A stretch of DNA of 64,000 nucleotides, from positions 64,931,677 through 64,995,676 of the forward strand of contig JAKTNV010000009.1 in the NCBI GenBank assembly GCA_022747635.1, written 5' to 3'. The translations under genes were made by a program, and so were the position numbers. The notes beneath the pieces are model-generated. The model did no database searches. It saw only the letters and a list, made by a program, of their open reading frames with translations, and had not been told where the DNA came from. This document shows positions 1 through 12,439 of this stretch, piece by piece. The DNA comes from Hetaerina americana (lineage: Eukaryota > Arthropoda > Insecta > Odonata > Calopterygidae). The stretch's first letter is position 1; each line of letters starts with the position of its first letter.

Positions 1-1059
1 GGACACCAGGTGTCTTTTCTGGAAACGAGAACGGCTGAAATAGTAGAACCAATAATAATTTATACTGAGTCAAATTTCTAAACAAAAACTTGAAGATACC
101 AGCAGCAGAAAAAAGGAAGAAAGACATTCTGGTAATTAAATCATTTTGGTAGTGGTGATTCTGATATAAAGAGAAATGTTCGAAGCAAATCTACTCGAAC
201 TTTATTTCCCCGTCAAAATGACATTCTATGGTGTGGTCCTCAAAAGGTAATATGAGTAAATCTTTAAAGGGAATTGTTGACAGCATATTTCTTCGTTAAA
301 GGGACTATGACTAGCCAGCAAGTAATTTGAGGGTAAATGTCTCCTATCAGACCATCTTAATTATGGAATTCACTCATGATTTCGATTTCAAGCCTCCGAC
401 ATTACTTGAATGAAATCACAATCGCCAATTTTAAATAATATATTATGTTGCCTTAGAGACAGTTGATCTCGTTACTGTTAATTTTAAGAATTTTGCTAGA
501 TCCATGAAAACTAATTGCACAAATTTGCCCAATAGAGTTACATTTTGATATTAAAAATTAACAAACTAATGATAAATTACACAAGTACACGTATATTAGG
601 ACGAAGCGTGATTTTAAAGGTTTACGTTAACACTATTTCCATAAGGTAGTTGGTCTTAGGGAATTTAATTTTCATTCAACACGCGATAAAAACGGACCTT
701 ACAATGGAATGGTAGTTAACGATCTCTTTAAACACCTTCTTTCGCTTCGCAACGTAGTAATTGAAAAGAATAGGGATGACTTGTTAAGGTAGGTAACCCG
801 TTAACTTGAGGGTTTATGAGATAATAAATTCACATATTGAAAATAAAGCTAAATACAATAGCCATTGTCTAAGATGCAGATACAAGTCTTGCGTATATGA
901 TGTTCAAATAAATAAATGGAGAAGTATCTAATTAGAAGAATATTAAAACTATCGGGATAATCATCGATTATATCAGAGGTAAATTTAATAAAATTAGAGA
1001 GGAAAACATGAACAAAATATTTATTTCTTTAGCACTAATCCAATAACAGTCAATGATGG
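1..1059. other. AT-rich non-coding stretch
   Basis: Background sequence with frequent stops in all frames. I see no gene, RNA or repeat structure in it. Confidence 0.6.
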
Positions 1060-1216
1060 CTCTTTACATCGGATAACGAACATGGTATTACAACAGTCAC
1101 AAACAATCACAGGTAAGCCCTAGGTGGAGTAAAATCTTTTTCATTGGGGATTTGAACTCACAGCGACTTGAGTTGGCCGGCGAGGACGTTACCCCGCCGA
1201 TAAGGGCTGGTAAATG
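1060..1216 (-). repeat. tRNA-derived SINE-like element
   Basis: On the minus strand, positions 1216 to about 1143 read like a tRNA head. A D-arm-like stretch (GGCGGGGTAACGTCCTCGCC) is followed about 25 nt later by a T-arm/B-box-like GTGAGTTCAAATCCC. A non-tRNA body continues toward about 1060. A pol III B box after a degenerate A box and a unique tail is the usual SINE design. The body shows no similarity I can see to the SINE family at 20.3 and 46.0 kb, so it is probably a different family. No functional cloverleaf or acceptor stem is evident, so it is not called a tRNA gene. The 3' limit is a guess. Confidence 0.5.
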
Positions 1217-2040
1217 TGTTGAAATAAAGGGAATGGTGTGGAAAAGTGTGTGCTCGTGAGAACTTAAGAGAATTAACGAGGGGAGAAAAGATCCGAGATA
1301 GAAGCATCTACAACTAGAAAAACCTTAATCTAATAACGGAAAAAATGGAAGGTTCTTATAAACAAAAAACATATTAGATTCATGACCTATAAATTTTGAA
1401 AACAACAAGTACTATATTTATGAATATAAAAGGGCAATATGAAATTTTATGATAATTTTATTCCATTCAACGACAGCAATCTACAGCGTCTTATCAACAC
1501 ACTGACTTCCCTCCGATATCAATGTACAACGTAGACGTGGGCGGTAGAAAAACAATACGACGAAGAAGGTGCGCTCAAAGAGAATCCACTAACTGAGTAA
1601 AAATCAAGCACTTGCGAATTATTACTCAAAATAAAAAGCATCAATGATAAAATAATAGTAAAAAACAATTTCCAAGCAAGCAATTATAATTATTAAAACC
1701 CTTGATATATTGTCGTGGCAAATTAAAATATATCAAACATAGCGAAATAAGGAGGTAAGTCGAAACTGTAACTAACGGAAAATTCCGATATACCTCGATA
1801 TATATGATACTCAAACTACTGTATTCCTTTTGTGCACCTCTATGGATCGTTAGAATAACACTTAACAATTCAATATTAGATTAAGTCAAATATTCAAACT
1901 GGAATCAGATGGAAAACGTGGTTTCGTACAAAAATAATCATCAAAATTACTCATTCGTTGTGCTCAGGTAGCCGAATGATGCAGAGCGGCTTCTAAGTTA
2001 GTTTACGCAAGCAAGCGTTGCACTTTAACGAAAGTGAACT
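1217..2040. other. AT-rich non-coding stretch
   Basis: A 75-codon minus-strand frame at 1641-1868 has AT-driven composition (I, L, Y, F) and no domain. Nothing else is seen. Confidence 0.5.
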
Positions 2041-3530
2041 TTAATTACTAGTTCAACAATTCAGTAATGGGTGGCCGAAGAAAGGAATCGAAAAGACGGG
2101 TTACCATGCCGCTAGTACGGCCACTGCCCACATTTGACCGGAAAAGACGGCCACCATGCCCCACGCATAAACCTTTCCTCCACCTTCCATCTCCATTCCT
2201 CCACCCGAAATCGTTCTGCTTTTCATATTTCATCCGCACCATTTCAAACCTTTTACGCCTCCCCTCTTACTGCCACGCCTGTCCCCTCCCTCCGTCACAC
2301 TCCCGGGCTTTCGGCCCCCATTGCTCCCCCGCCCTACCCCGATGCCCCGAGAGGTCTCTCCCGACCTCCCCGTGAAGGGAGACGGGAGCCGAGCGGGAGA
2401 ATGAGACAGCTCCGCCTGGGGATATCCAGGGCGCCGGAGTGAAAGGGCCCGGCTTTTCCTACTTTTCTCCCTGGGCATCGGGCACAAAAAGTGGCACCCG
2501 CCGGCCTGGCGTTTGCACTCACTGGTCCCCCCCGGGGGCTGCCTCTCACGTACCTTGAGAGGTAAATTTAGAGGGCCGATAGGGCGCGGCCGGAGTCTAG
2601 CAAGATTACCTGCGGCGGACAACGGGTTGAGCGGAATGGGGAGATACGAGAGAAGCCGGCGTACTCACCACCGCACGGCGTGAAGAGCGGACCAAAGCGG
2701 CGGGCACACATGTCGTTCCACCGCGGCGGACATAAGCGGAGTAGCCGGCATTATTGTGCCATGTATCGGGATAAAATTTTACCTAGTGCTTGACTTGGGG
2801 CCCAAGTCGATGATGCGGAGTCAGCTGACAATTTCGATTTCCTGCTAATCCTTTTCGAAAATATAAACAAGATCTGGATAAACATCATTAAAAGAGTAAG
2901 AGCTATTTTTAATGCCTTTTAAAAATGCCATGGCCAATGTGGTGCTTTAAAAAGAAATTCGGGATCAGCGGATTACGCTCGGGAAATCTGCTCCGCTTGC
3001 GATTGAAAAGGCTGGATTCAACAATACGCATTCAACGGAACTGAGAAAAAGGTCCGCTCCGCTCGGGCAATGGAAAACAATCCCGTGCATTTCATACCCC
3101 TGTGCACTCGCTTCCCTTTTCCCGCGGGAAAGGCAGGGGGCGCGGGTGGGGTAGGAGAAGCGGAGAAGCGGGGGATCGCAGAGAGTTTCGCCCGGCTCTC
3201 CATTCCGCGGATTGAGCCGCCGAAATTGGATCTTGGGTTTTTCAATTCCGACGGTCGTGGGCGAGGGGAGAAGAGAGCGCGGCGGCCGACACGACCGCGA
3301 TAGGGGACAATAGGGATGAGGGGTCGGGGGGTTGCTCGCGAGACAGGTCACACTTCAAGGCGCCATCATCATAATCATCGCCCTCGGACAAGATCTCCGG
3401 GAGTGCCTCCTGCATCCCGTGCGGGCTCCACAGAGTGGAAGATTGAAATCCGTACGCCGCGACATCTCGGGGGTCTATGTTTGTAATACTACCTGATAAA
3501 CTCCATGCGTAGCTGAGGAGTCACGCGGTT
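2041..3530. other. CpG-rich island
   Basis: An abrupt rise in G+C with many CpG dinucleotides relative to both flanks. The plus strand is pyrimidine-rich near 2150-2340. Open frames of 70-130 codons occur on both strands but are rich in P, R, S and G and overlap each other, as expected of GC-rich DNA lacking stops. It could be an unmethylated regulatory island, a promoter-proximal region or an untranslated exon. No TATA/Inr pair or splice site stands out. Confidence 0.5.
3242..3415 (-). CDS. Small acidic open frame in CpG island, unknown
   Basis: I do not recognise this frame. It starts at the ATG at 3415-3413 and codes 57 residues. Without requiring an ATG it stays open upstream to a stop near 3525, about 93 codons in all, as an internal exon could. 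The N-terminal part is acidic (LPEILSEGDDYDDG, residues about 5-18); the C-terminal part is Ala/Ser/Pro-rich and looks compositional. The DDYDD-coding segment shares 14 identical bases with a minus-strand frame near 35.55 kb. There is no consensus splice donor just downstream. It may be a chance frame, a decayed exon or part of a dispersed repeat. Confidence 0.2.
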   Translation of the reverse strand: MQEALPEILSEGDDYDDGALKCDLSREQPPDPSSLLSPIAVVSAAALSSPLAHDRRN

Positions 3531-5223
3531 CAATCATAAACTGCTACGAAAGTCTAAACAGGCTAAAGCATCACTGACTCTCTCTCGCACGGGAAAGGGA
3601 AAACATTAAAATGAAAGAAATAGACTTTCCTGTTGAGTTGAGCGAACGAATACTGATCCGACGGTTTTGTGCCCAACAATCGAAGCAATCTAGGCTGCAA
3701 TAGAACGGCCATTAAAAGGAAATTCCTTCTAGCGTGTCTTAGCTATGCATACGGGAGGTGAAAGATGGATTGCGCGAGTTCAGTTTTTCACTCCGTCGCA
3801 GTTTAATCAATTACGTGCATCCTATTCCCCATCCATTCATCTTCTATTCAGTCACAATGAAACATCTTGACGGAGTTATGCCAACCCTTCCCAAAGCACC
3901 ACATCGCGAGTCCTTTAATTGGGTTCTTATGTATTCTCTTTCCAACTCCATTACCATCTGTCTCACTTGGTTTGCTTTCGAAGGAGAGGACCTGGTATTG
4001 GTGCACCCGTCGCGTTTGGAATGGCGCAGACACCGCCCATTGCATTCAATGCAGTCCAATTTACGAATTCACATCAGACGCGAAACATGACGTCGAAGGA
4101 TCCACGGTTCCCAGGGTGGACGTGCATTTTGTAGTTCTTATAGGTTAAGTAAAATCCTTTGCAACGGGACAGACAATAATTTTACGCTAAATAAAACTTC
4201 CTAGAAAAAAAGCATGGAAAAGATTCGCTCCGTTTCCTACGTAATTATCATTTGCTTCCAAAATGAACCAAGGAGAAAAGAAATTGTGAATTTCTGGGGA
4301 GTGATCTTACTGAGAAATTGAAGGCGGCAAAAGGAACGAAACTAATATGTGAATTTCAAATTTCGCAAACTTTAGCTTGTAGGTGAACTTAAACATAACC
4401 TATCTTATCTTGGGGGTTGCTTGCTGTAGTTTTCCGTTTTCTATTTTTTCTCACCACATGCCATTGCAAAGGAAATGGGCAAAGCTCCTTATCAAGTATT
4501 GTAAAGAGTAAGCTAACAGCTGAAACTAACGATGTGGTATTGGACCTCGGATGTAATACACTGAAAATTTATACAGAAAGATGACTACTCCTTTTTCCTA
4601 AACAAAAATTAGGAACCATTAGTCAGAAGAAATATTAAGACAAAAGCAAAAAAAATTATTCACAAAAGATAAGGTCCAATCCTCCAATTCAACGTCAAGA
4701 AAAGTTGAACATTTATTGAAAGCACTCATTCGGTACGATTCCACGCACAGTCTCTCAATGAATATCAGCACTCGTGGCAGATGTGCGTATTTCTAAATGT
4801 GCATTGAATTGAAATATTGAAAATTCAGCCTATGTCCATCCAAAACCTAACTTAAACGGTAGATCATGAAGCACAAAACGGTATACGGTAAATTTTTGCC
4901 GGCGACCACACGGTAAACTATTTAAAACACATTAACCAATGCACGCTATAAATGGAAGCTAGTCCAAATATCTATTTGCAACTGGAATTAAAGGAAAACT
5001 ATGAGATCAAAGGGATGACTTTTCGTTGATCCCAGGGAGTAATATTTAATAATAATGAATAACCTCAGCAGATGAACATTATGAGAAGAAAGGCTTTAGA
5101 GTGTATCGTTTCTTCCAATTTTGTGGAATAAATAAAATATCCTGATTGAAATCTAACTGATACAGGACAATTTTACCTCGCCTAAAATTTTAGCCGATGA
5201 TAAAGCAATTTAAGCCAGTTTTT
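3531..5223. other. Non-coding stretch, mixed composition
   Basis: Several short overlapping frames on both strands lie between about 3758 and 4148 (65-110 codons). None has a domain or a clear start context, and they contradict each other. The rest is AT-rich with nothing recognisable. Confidence 0.5.
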
Positions 5224-5263
5224 GTAAATTACTCACTTCCTTTGGCAGGAAGAAGTGATTTAC
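5224..5263. repeat. Short foldback with bulge
   Basis: GTAAAT (5224-5229) plus CACTTC (5234-5239) pair with GAAGTGATTTAC (5252-5263). This gives a 12-bp stem interrupted by a 4-nt bulge on the left arm, closing a loop of about 12 nt. The function is unknown and it is short enough to be chance. Confidence 0.4.
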
Positions 5264-5890
5264 CGTAAGGACTACGTTAATTCGGACACGCGATTCTTCA
5301 AGAGTGTATACGTGTAATTGATTTTTAGCATGAATAAGAGGGTCCCAGAGCTCAGAGGTACTAAAGCAGGTTTTACTAATTGAAACAGTCGATTAGTCTT
5401 AGTCGAACAGTCTTCATGCATTTATGATTAAACAATATTTATATTACAAAATAAAAAATCTATCCAAATATTTCCGACTTTAATTCATCCAGCATTACGC
5501 AGGCAGGGAATTTTCCTCGCTTGTATCAGACAATTTAGGGATTTTGAGAGACAGTATACTCATACAAGTGTTGCCTTCAGAGTTTTCCGATTAAAGATAG
5601 CCCTTTTTCGGTAAATTTATAAAAGGAAAATGTTTACTCATTTTATAATACCTTTAGCCCCGATAACAAGCTGGCTATTATTCCCGTAATATTCGCTATT
5701 CATTCTCAATGTTTACTAGGTACACCATTTCTGTTGATCAGTTTTTCACTTTGGCTAGTTGAAAGCAGCCCAAAACAAACTTTCAAGTCGAAACCAACCT
5801 CAAGTCAAGTCCAAAATTTTTTCTATTAAACCCATCATTGCGGTGAACCAATTCTCAATATGGAGCGAATAAATACCTGGCTCTTGATTT
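5264..5890. other. AT-rich non-coding stretch
   Basis: Nothing recognisable on either strand. Confidence 0.5.
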
Positions 5891-5899
5891 CAACGTCCA

Positions 5900-6420
5900 T
5901 GAGCACGCTCACCTGTTTATCGATCTAAATTCCGGCAAAGCCACCGGCACACAATCTCCGGCGGGGCGGGATCCGGTCTCATGCCACGCAAGGGGCGGAT
6001 AGCGAGCGACCTCATACTCCCACGCTTTTGTGCCCCACTCTCGCATGCTTCGTGGAGAGCGAAGGGCCGCGGGTCGAGGAGGACCTTTGTGGAAGAGCCC
6101 GCCGAGAGGGGTGGGGAGGGAGGAAGACGTGGAGGGATGGGCGCGGACCTCATTAGCGACACCCACGCTGGGCGAGGGGAACGCGTCTCGAGCTGCGCGT
6201 GCATCGGAGGGCAGCTGGTAATTGGGTCAGACAAGGAGTAGTTCGAGAGGATTCAATCGCATTTCGAGTCACTCCACGTACCTGAATCCCGGATTTGGTG
6301 AATTAGATAGAGATTCTAGAGGAGATACGCGAATATTGTTGGGCGAATAAATCCGTCCGCACTCTCCCTTTGCCTTTCCCTGAGGTGGGCTACTCAAGAC
6401 CAAGATTAGCACTTCTGTTC
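5900..6420. other. CpG-rich island
   Basis: A GC- and CpG-rich block, densest at 5930-6230, flanked by AT-rich DNA. Frames of 60-105 codons are open on both strands and overlap fully, which argues for composition rather than coding. The plus strand turns purine-rich near 6070-6150 (GGGGAGGG/AGGAGG runs). A regulatory island or untranslated exon is possible. Confidence 0.5.
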
Positions 6421-7754
6421 CTTCAGTAAAGAAGAGTATCAAAATATGGAGATAACTGGATGTGCAGGAGACTAGATTCTCATCTTTAATTGTTATAGGA
6501 GATGGATCGCAATGAAACTAATCCAGTCGAAAAGTATAGTTCCAACATTAGCAAAATTTGCAAATAATATTTTCACCACGTAATGCTAGTGGTGGAATTC
6601 TCCAAAGTGTTATACACAAACTATCCACTTCTTTAACACAGATTAGGGTTTCAGGGGCACTTTAAAAGTAACTAAAGCAAACATTTTTAACTTTGAATTT
6701 ATTTAAAATATGAATATTATAAATTCTTCCCTAACTTTCTTAAATGATATAAGCACTTTCTAAAATTCACCAACCTTAAATTCAACGGCTGCCTGAATCT
6801 ATTCAGCCAACCTACTGTTCAGAGTAATTACATGCTTCATTAAAGCTTGTATGTATCATACAAACATCTTATGAATGGCGTATACCAATAATAATGAAGT
6901 CTCAAATTTAAGTAGAAATATCCCTCGATTCCGCTTGGTGGCGATACAAAATGCACAGCTTATTTATTTACAACTACTTGACCAATAAAATATTTCTACC
7001 GACACTTGCGATGAAAATTTTACATTTTATAGCAGCATTCAATTTTAAATGATCCGAATCATTGGGAGAAAATAGCATAACAAAAAGAAAGGATTTTACG
7101 GCAAACCAACGATTTGCGGCATTTTGCTCAAGGTTTCGTAATGCGCCTGCGCTTCTCGATGAAACCTGACACTTATTCGCAGCTCATTAGGCATGCAAAA
7201 AGTGTTTACACGACTCCATCCCACTACGACCGATACAGTAGCAAAGGATATGCCGCTGGTAAACAGTTTGCTCAAAGATAGTATCTTCATCTCTTAAAGC
7301 TCTGCTAGCACGAATGCAAAGATAAAATTTGCACTAATTAGCATTAGGGATATATTTAAAATATTTTAAGATGCCATCAAAAATAAATAGTTTAATAATT
7401 TTTTTTCCGTGCAACAAAGAGACCAAGGGAATTACGCTAGCAATCTTTATAAGTGTGATCGTTAGAAGGGACGACAGATATTATTTTTACGCTTTCAATT
7501 AGCACATATAAGAAGAATATATGAATGAATTAAATTTGTATCGTAAGAACTTAATATAAACTTAAACTACTTCAGTGCAGATCAGTTTACCAATACCGGA
7601 GGATTTCGATAGCTCGACGAATAATTACGCAGAATAAAATTGGCCACAATGAACTTGTACATTGTTTCCAAAATGAAATATAAGGCGTCAATGCAATTAA
7701 TTAATTATTTATTATCCTAATTACTTATTCACCAGGGCATTTAGATTTAGAAGG
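6421..7754. other. AT-rich non-coding stretch
   Basis: A 64-codon minus-strand frame at 7096-7290 is the only longer frame. It shows no domain and no splice context. Otherwise featureless. Confidence 0.5.
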
Positions 7755-7804
7755 TTCCCCAGAAGGTGAATGCCTTCCCCATGAGGCATTCACCTTCTGA
7801 GGAA
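7755..7804. repeat. Near-perfect inverted repeat (hairpin)
   Basis: The left arm at 7755-7774 (TTCCCCAGAAGGTGAATGCC) and right arm at 7785-7804 are reverse complements with one mismatch over 20 bp. They are separated by a 10-nt spacer, TTCCCCATGA. The innermost 15 bp are perfect. It lies about 60 bp before the 174-bp direct duplication. It may be a transposon-derived foldback, a cruciform-forming site or a short structured RNA. The loop is rather small for an animal pre-miRNA. Confidence 0.85.
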
Positions 7805-7861
7805 GCCACAGAAGGCAAAGGGGAAGGGTATGGCATTACCTGATATGTGAATTTCACAAAC

Positions 7862-8035
7862 TTGAGGTAGTGGCGAAATTATCTCTTAATTCACAAGAGC
7901 GGAATCTCGATAACATTCATTTCTAGGAAGACACAGAATTTAAGCTGTGGAATTACAAAGTAAATTACTTAATTTCATTTCAATCGCAATATCAATAGAG
8001 AATTGCCGTACGAAGAGATATAAGTTATCTACATT
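7862..8035. repeat. Direct duplication, copy 1 (174 bp)
   Basis: Matches 8189-8362 at a constant 327-bp offset with a single difference (G7950 versus C8277). Identity begins and ends abruptly, indicating a recent segmental duplication or a two-copy repeat unit. The intervening 153 bp (8036-8188) is unique. Confidence 0.95.
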
Positions 8036-8055
8036 ACACAGAATAACGTGATACA

Positions 8056-8253
8056 ATGAGTGATGTGACTGATGTAATTCCGCCACCGGAGTTCAACGTA
8101 ATCTCGGAAGGCCATTACACTTGGAGTGCTAACGCCATTAATTTACGCAGAAATACATTGCCCATGATACATCAATCCTTAACCTCAATTGAGGTAGTGG
8201 CGAAATTATCTCTTAATTCACAAGAGCGGAATCTCGATAACATTCATTTCTAG
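8056..8253 (+). CDS. 65-codon open frame ending inside a duplicated segment, unknown
   Basis: I do not recognise this protein. The frame opens at an ATG preceded by ATACA (A at -3, a favourable animal start context). It encodes a mixed-composition peptide beginning MSDVTDVIPPPEF and ends at the TAG in CATTTCTAGG. Its last 21 codons lie in copy 2 of the direct repeat; the same residues ending in NLDNIHF are readable in copy 1 (7864-7926) without this upstream part. No signal peptide, membrane segment or domain is seen. The residue composition is more protein-like than other short frames here, but length alone does not exclude chance. Confidence 0.25.
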   Translation: MSDVTDVIPPPEFNVISEGHYTWSANAINLRRNTLPMIHQSLTSIEVVAKLSLNSQERNLDNIHF

Positions 8254-8362
8254 GAAGACACAGAATTTAAGCTGTGCAATTACAAAGTAAATTACTTAAT
8301 TTCATTTCAATCGCAATATCAATAGAGAATTGCCGTACGAAGAGATATAAGTTATCTACATT
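8189..8362. repeat. Direct duplication, copy 2 (174 bp)
   Basis: Second copy of 7862-8035, same orientation, 173/174 identical. It contains the 3' part of the small frame at 8056-8253. Confidence 0.95.
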
Positions 8363-11300
8363 CTTAAGCAATCTCTATAGTTTATAAAATAATTTTAGGG
8401 CAAATTCAAATACTGAAGGGAAGACTACACTTAAATTTCCATGTTAAACAACACACGATTTGATATTTTTTAAACCTATAAAAATGCTCTCATTAATATA
8501 CCTAATTAAGGGTTAATTAGAGCAATCCAATTAAAGTAAACCTAAATAAAGCGATAACCAATAGAAATGACACCTTGTCAGCTACGGCTCTAATAAACAC
8601 GGAAACAAAATGGTAAATTCCTCTAAGCAAAATTCAGAAGCAAGCTGCCAGCACGTTGGAATTTTGGTGAGAGAGAAATCCAACATTAAAGTCACCCAAA
8701 GAATTTATCCAACGATTTTTCAGGAAATATTCCCTACAACGCAAATCAATATCTTACCATTTTTCATCTGTCAAGTTCGAAAATGAACAAAATAGCCTAA
8801 ATATGTGGGAAAGAATAGTCTCTCGCCAACATAAGACCTTGAGAGAGCACCCATGAACGAGTCACTTTAGCCTTGCCACAGCGCATACGGAGGACGACTT
8901 GAGAAAGTAATTTAAATAAATCGCAGAAATGAAGGTATAACTACAACATTAACAGTGATAATTTAAAAGGCTAATAAATAATCTATAAGGTTAAAATTCC
9001 CATATATGCATACACTTTAATGACACTCATATTTTACCATTAGAGGGAGGTAAAAACTTCAACTTCTCGTGAAAACCCTTATTTTGGTCATTTGAGTAGC
9101 AATGCCAATATTAATGCCTTTTATTGAACGTAGGCTTGAAAAATATTAAAGAAATAGGTCTATGCCTCGCAGAATATTATATACTTCGTAAAGAACAATT
9201 GGTGAAAACGAATTTTTCTTAATGCTACAAAATTTTTAAACCAAATTTCAAATTAGCCATATTTATCTAGTTTTTTTCTCGCCTACAAAACTCTAGCATT
9301 TAAACCGGTTTTTAAACACACACATCATATAAAAAGGCAAAACAAATACGAAAAATTACCAGAGATATTTTCGAGCGTTCTGCAAGGGTTAACCTCTTAA
9401 ATTTAACATAGAATTTAACACTGTAAAATTGATTGAAGAATAATGTAAACCAGAAAATGAATCCAATCCTGACAATGAGCTCATTTTAATATACAGCAAT
9501 TCTGTCGGTCACCTTTCTAATAAAAAAACCGAGAAATCGGCAGAATATATAATGACTTGTAACCATGAAAGCTTTGACTTAGCTTTAAAGCTCAAAAACA
9601 TTTTCTTTCTTGTTATGCCAAGTGATGAAACAATATAGCCAGTTGCTCCCTTGATTTTCAAGAATTGAAAGAGTAGACGTAAATTATAGAGTCCAAGAGA
9701 CTCGCGGTCTACTTATCACAATTGAGTATATTCTAGCAAGTTCAGAGATACCATACAAAGCCATTACGAAGGACGTATCGCTCCTTCTTTTATATGCAAT
9801 GAAAAAATACCTCGTCTGAATACCTATGGCAGCCATTCACCTCTTGCCATCGGAGTAGATAAAAAATTATAGTTTCAGATGCTATGAGGCGGCATGAAAG
9901 AGTGGTCTCAATGTTAGAATAGGACGAAATAACTGGAACGCATAGCGTTTATAGGGGCCGGAAACATTTTAGATGCACCCCAGCATTAATTATGTATTAA
10001 AGAATTGGATCCGGCACTCACGTTTGAAAGTACGAACGGTCCAGAAATCGCCTTATACCAATGCGGATAATTTCCGCGCGATCGCGTGACCAGGGAGCTA
10101 CTCGGCGGAAACTAATACCGATGCACCCATCCTGTGCGACACTAAGTGAGAAGGAAAGGGGTCATGCTTCTGTAAACGCTACGATGCGGAACTACAGTAA
10201 ACAAGGACGGTTGGAATACACAAATTCCATACATTTTCCAACATACAAAAAGCAACAAGGGGTGCTTTGCAGTCGTAAAAGCACGCTTAAACTACCTATT
10301 CCCTGTTCTTAAACAGTACTTCCAGAACCCTGAGTCTTCACGCGATAACGCCCCGCGACGGCATTTTCCTTGTTGGATGAAGAATAATAAATATTTAAAA
10401 AAATAATTCTAAAGCAATTTTTTTAATTCATGAAAATCACTACAGTCGAGAGACTTTATCAGTAATTAGAAGCACGCCTGCTTGAATGTAAGGGGTTTAC
10501 GTGATTTTAAAAATATAAGCAATACATATTTTTCTTGTTGGTCTTGATATAAACGTATTCTATTTGTGCGCATGGAAAATAAACCAGGGGAATATGATGT
10601 TTCTTTATATTGCTGGGAGAAAATTTAAAATGCATGTAAAAGCTGAATTACTATTGAAGATTCTAGTTTCATTATAATTTCATAAAAGCTTACCCTAAAA
10701 AATGTTATGCATTTTTCTGATCATGAAAAAACCGGCACACTAAACGTCATTTAACCGCTATATGCTCGAGTGTAATCCTGATTATCGATATCAAGATCCC
10801 CAAAAAGTGGCTTTCCCGATATAAAAAAACGTCAAACGACGATTTACCAAGACTTAGACACTCGATTGAAAAGCTACGATATACCCTATGCAGGGTAATA
10901 ATGAGCGGCTATAATAATCAATTCTAATAAAAAATCAATATCCATGTAACGCTAACTGATGGATGCTGCAAATCAACACGTACATTCTTCAAGAGGGTTT
11001 CTTTATAAATAATGAAGTCAGCTAAAGCATAATACTAATCATGAAAGTATGATATGCCTACTCAAAAGTGATATAATGCAATTATGCAATCAATGCGCTT
11101 ACTAAAAAATCGAATTTAAAACTTTCACTTAAATTTCTACTAACCGATTTTGTACCAACATCATAATAACTGTGACAAAATGTTTAAGGTCATTCAAATA
11201 TTGTATTACAATTCTGGCTCCACGTGTATGCTGAATTAGTTAAATTAAACAAAGTACTCCATAATATAAAATAAATCCATGGAAATACGTCAATATTCCG

Positions 11301-12430
11301 AAGTGAGATCCTAACATTGTACAATCAAGCCAATTTAGGCGATGGTAAGACTTCAAAGAACGGAAACAATATCATCATCAACTATCCGTAGCCGTAAACT
11401 GTTAGCGTGGCACTACTTTTGAAGGACACGCAATGCGTAAGGAAGGTCAGATGCCTAAGAGTTTCACTTTAGATATGTGGGAAGCGTGCGAAGGGTGTGG
11501 GAGTTCCAAAGAGAACACCTTACCGAGCGAAGACAAAAGGTTACGAAAATGTTTGCCAAGTTGTCAAAGTGATCAATCCCATCCGTTCCTTCTTCCTGAT
11601 GATGGCCTATCCCGCTTCAAACACTTTGACCGTAAAATTCTCGGGCGAGTTACAATTGAGCAGTTCTCTTGACCTTCAGGATAATCAATCAATTTATTTT
11701 TAAAAATTTATTTAACGACTTTTATCGGGGCGAGACTGAGACTTTATAGCACCTTCTTCCACCAAACCCTTACATTACGTGAAGGCAATTTCAAAGATAT
11801 AATATTAGGCATTCGTATTTAACATTAGCAGGCCTATAAGCGTGATTAGGGGAGGAGAATGGTCCCTCGATTCTTAAGGGCAATTACTTTACCTGGAAAA
11901 GAGGGCCATTTTCCTAAAAGGCTAACTTAAAGAGATAACTGTGATAAGTCGACAGGCACTATCCTTATTCAGAATAGTGTATGAAGCCACTAAGTACCCT
12001 GTTTACCTAAGCATGCAGGTGTTATGGAAAGTAGAAACTGCTCTCAGGGAGAAAAGGTGTTTAATAATAAAGCGTGCATAGGAAAGCCTTGGGTTGTCAA
12101 TTTAATATTCTAATACAGTTTTTACATCAAGAGTTAAACTCCGATAATTAATACTTACTGCCATAATGAAAAGTAAAGTTACGAACTTCCCATCCACCGA
12201 ATGATTCTAACCCTGTCTTATTAGGGAGAACAATATATGAAAGGAATGTATATCAGACGGTTTTTGAAAGACGATGAGCTTGACTCATATGCAGGAGAAT
12301 CGGTACAAATAACCAAATTTCTAGAGAATTTCGAAGACAATCGTTACGGAGGAATATTCTAAGACGCCACAAGGACATCCGCAAGACATCTGTATGGAAA
12401 GCCTCACTGCGACCTTCATCTGAATTTTAT
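8363..12430. other. Long AT-rich non-coding stretch
   Basis: Mostly AT-rich with frequent stops. Slightly CpG-richer patches occur near 10010-10180 and 11430-11650, with frames of 83, 79 and 68 codons that carry no domain, start or splice evidence. I see no transposon ends or tRNA genes. Confidence 0.5.
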
Positions 12431-12439
12431 CGCTCACGA

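Noticed and set aside
2230..2622. 130-codon minus-strand frame
   Set aside because: Arg/Gly/Pro-rich, overlapped by open frames on both strands in a CpG island. No domain or splice sites.
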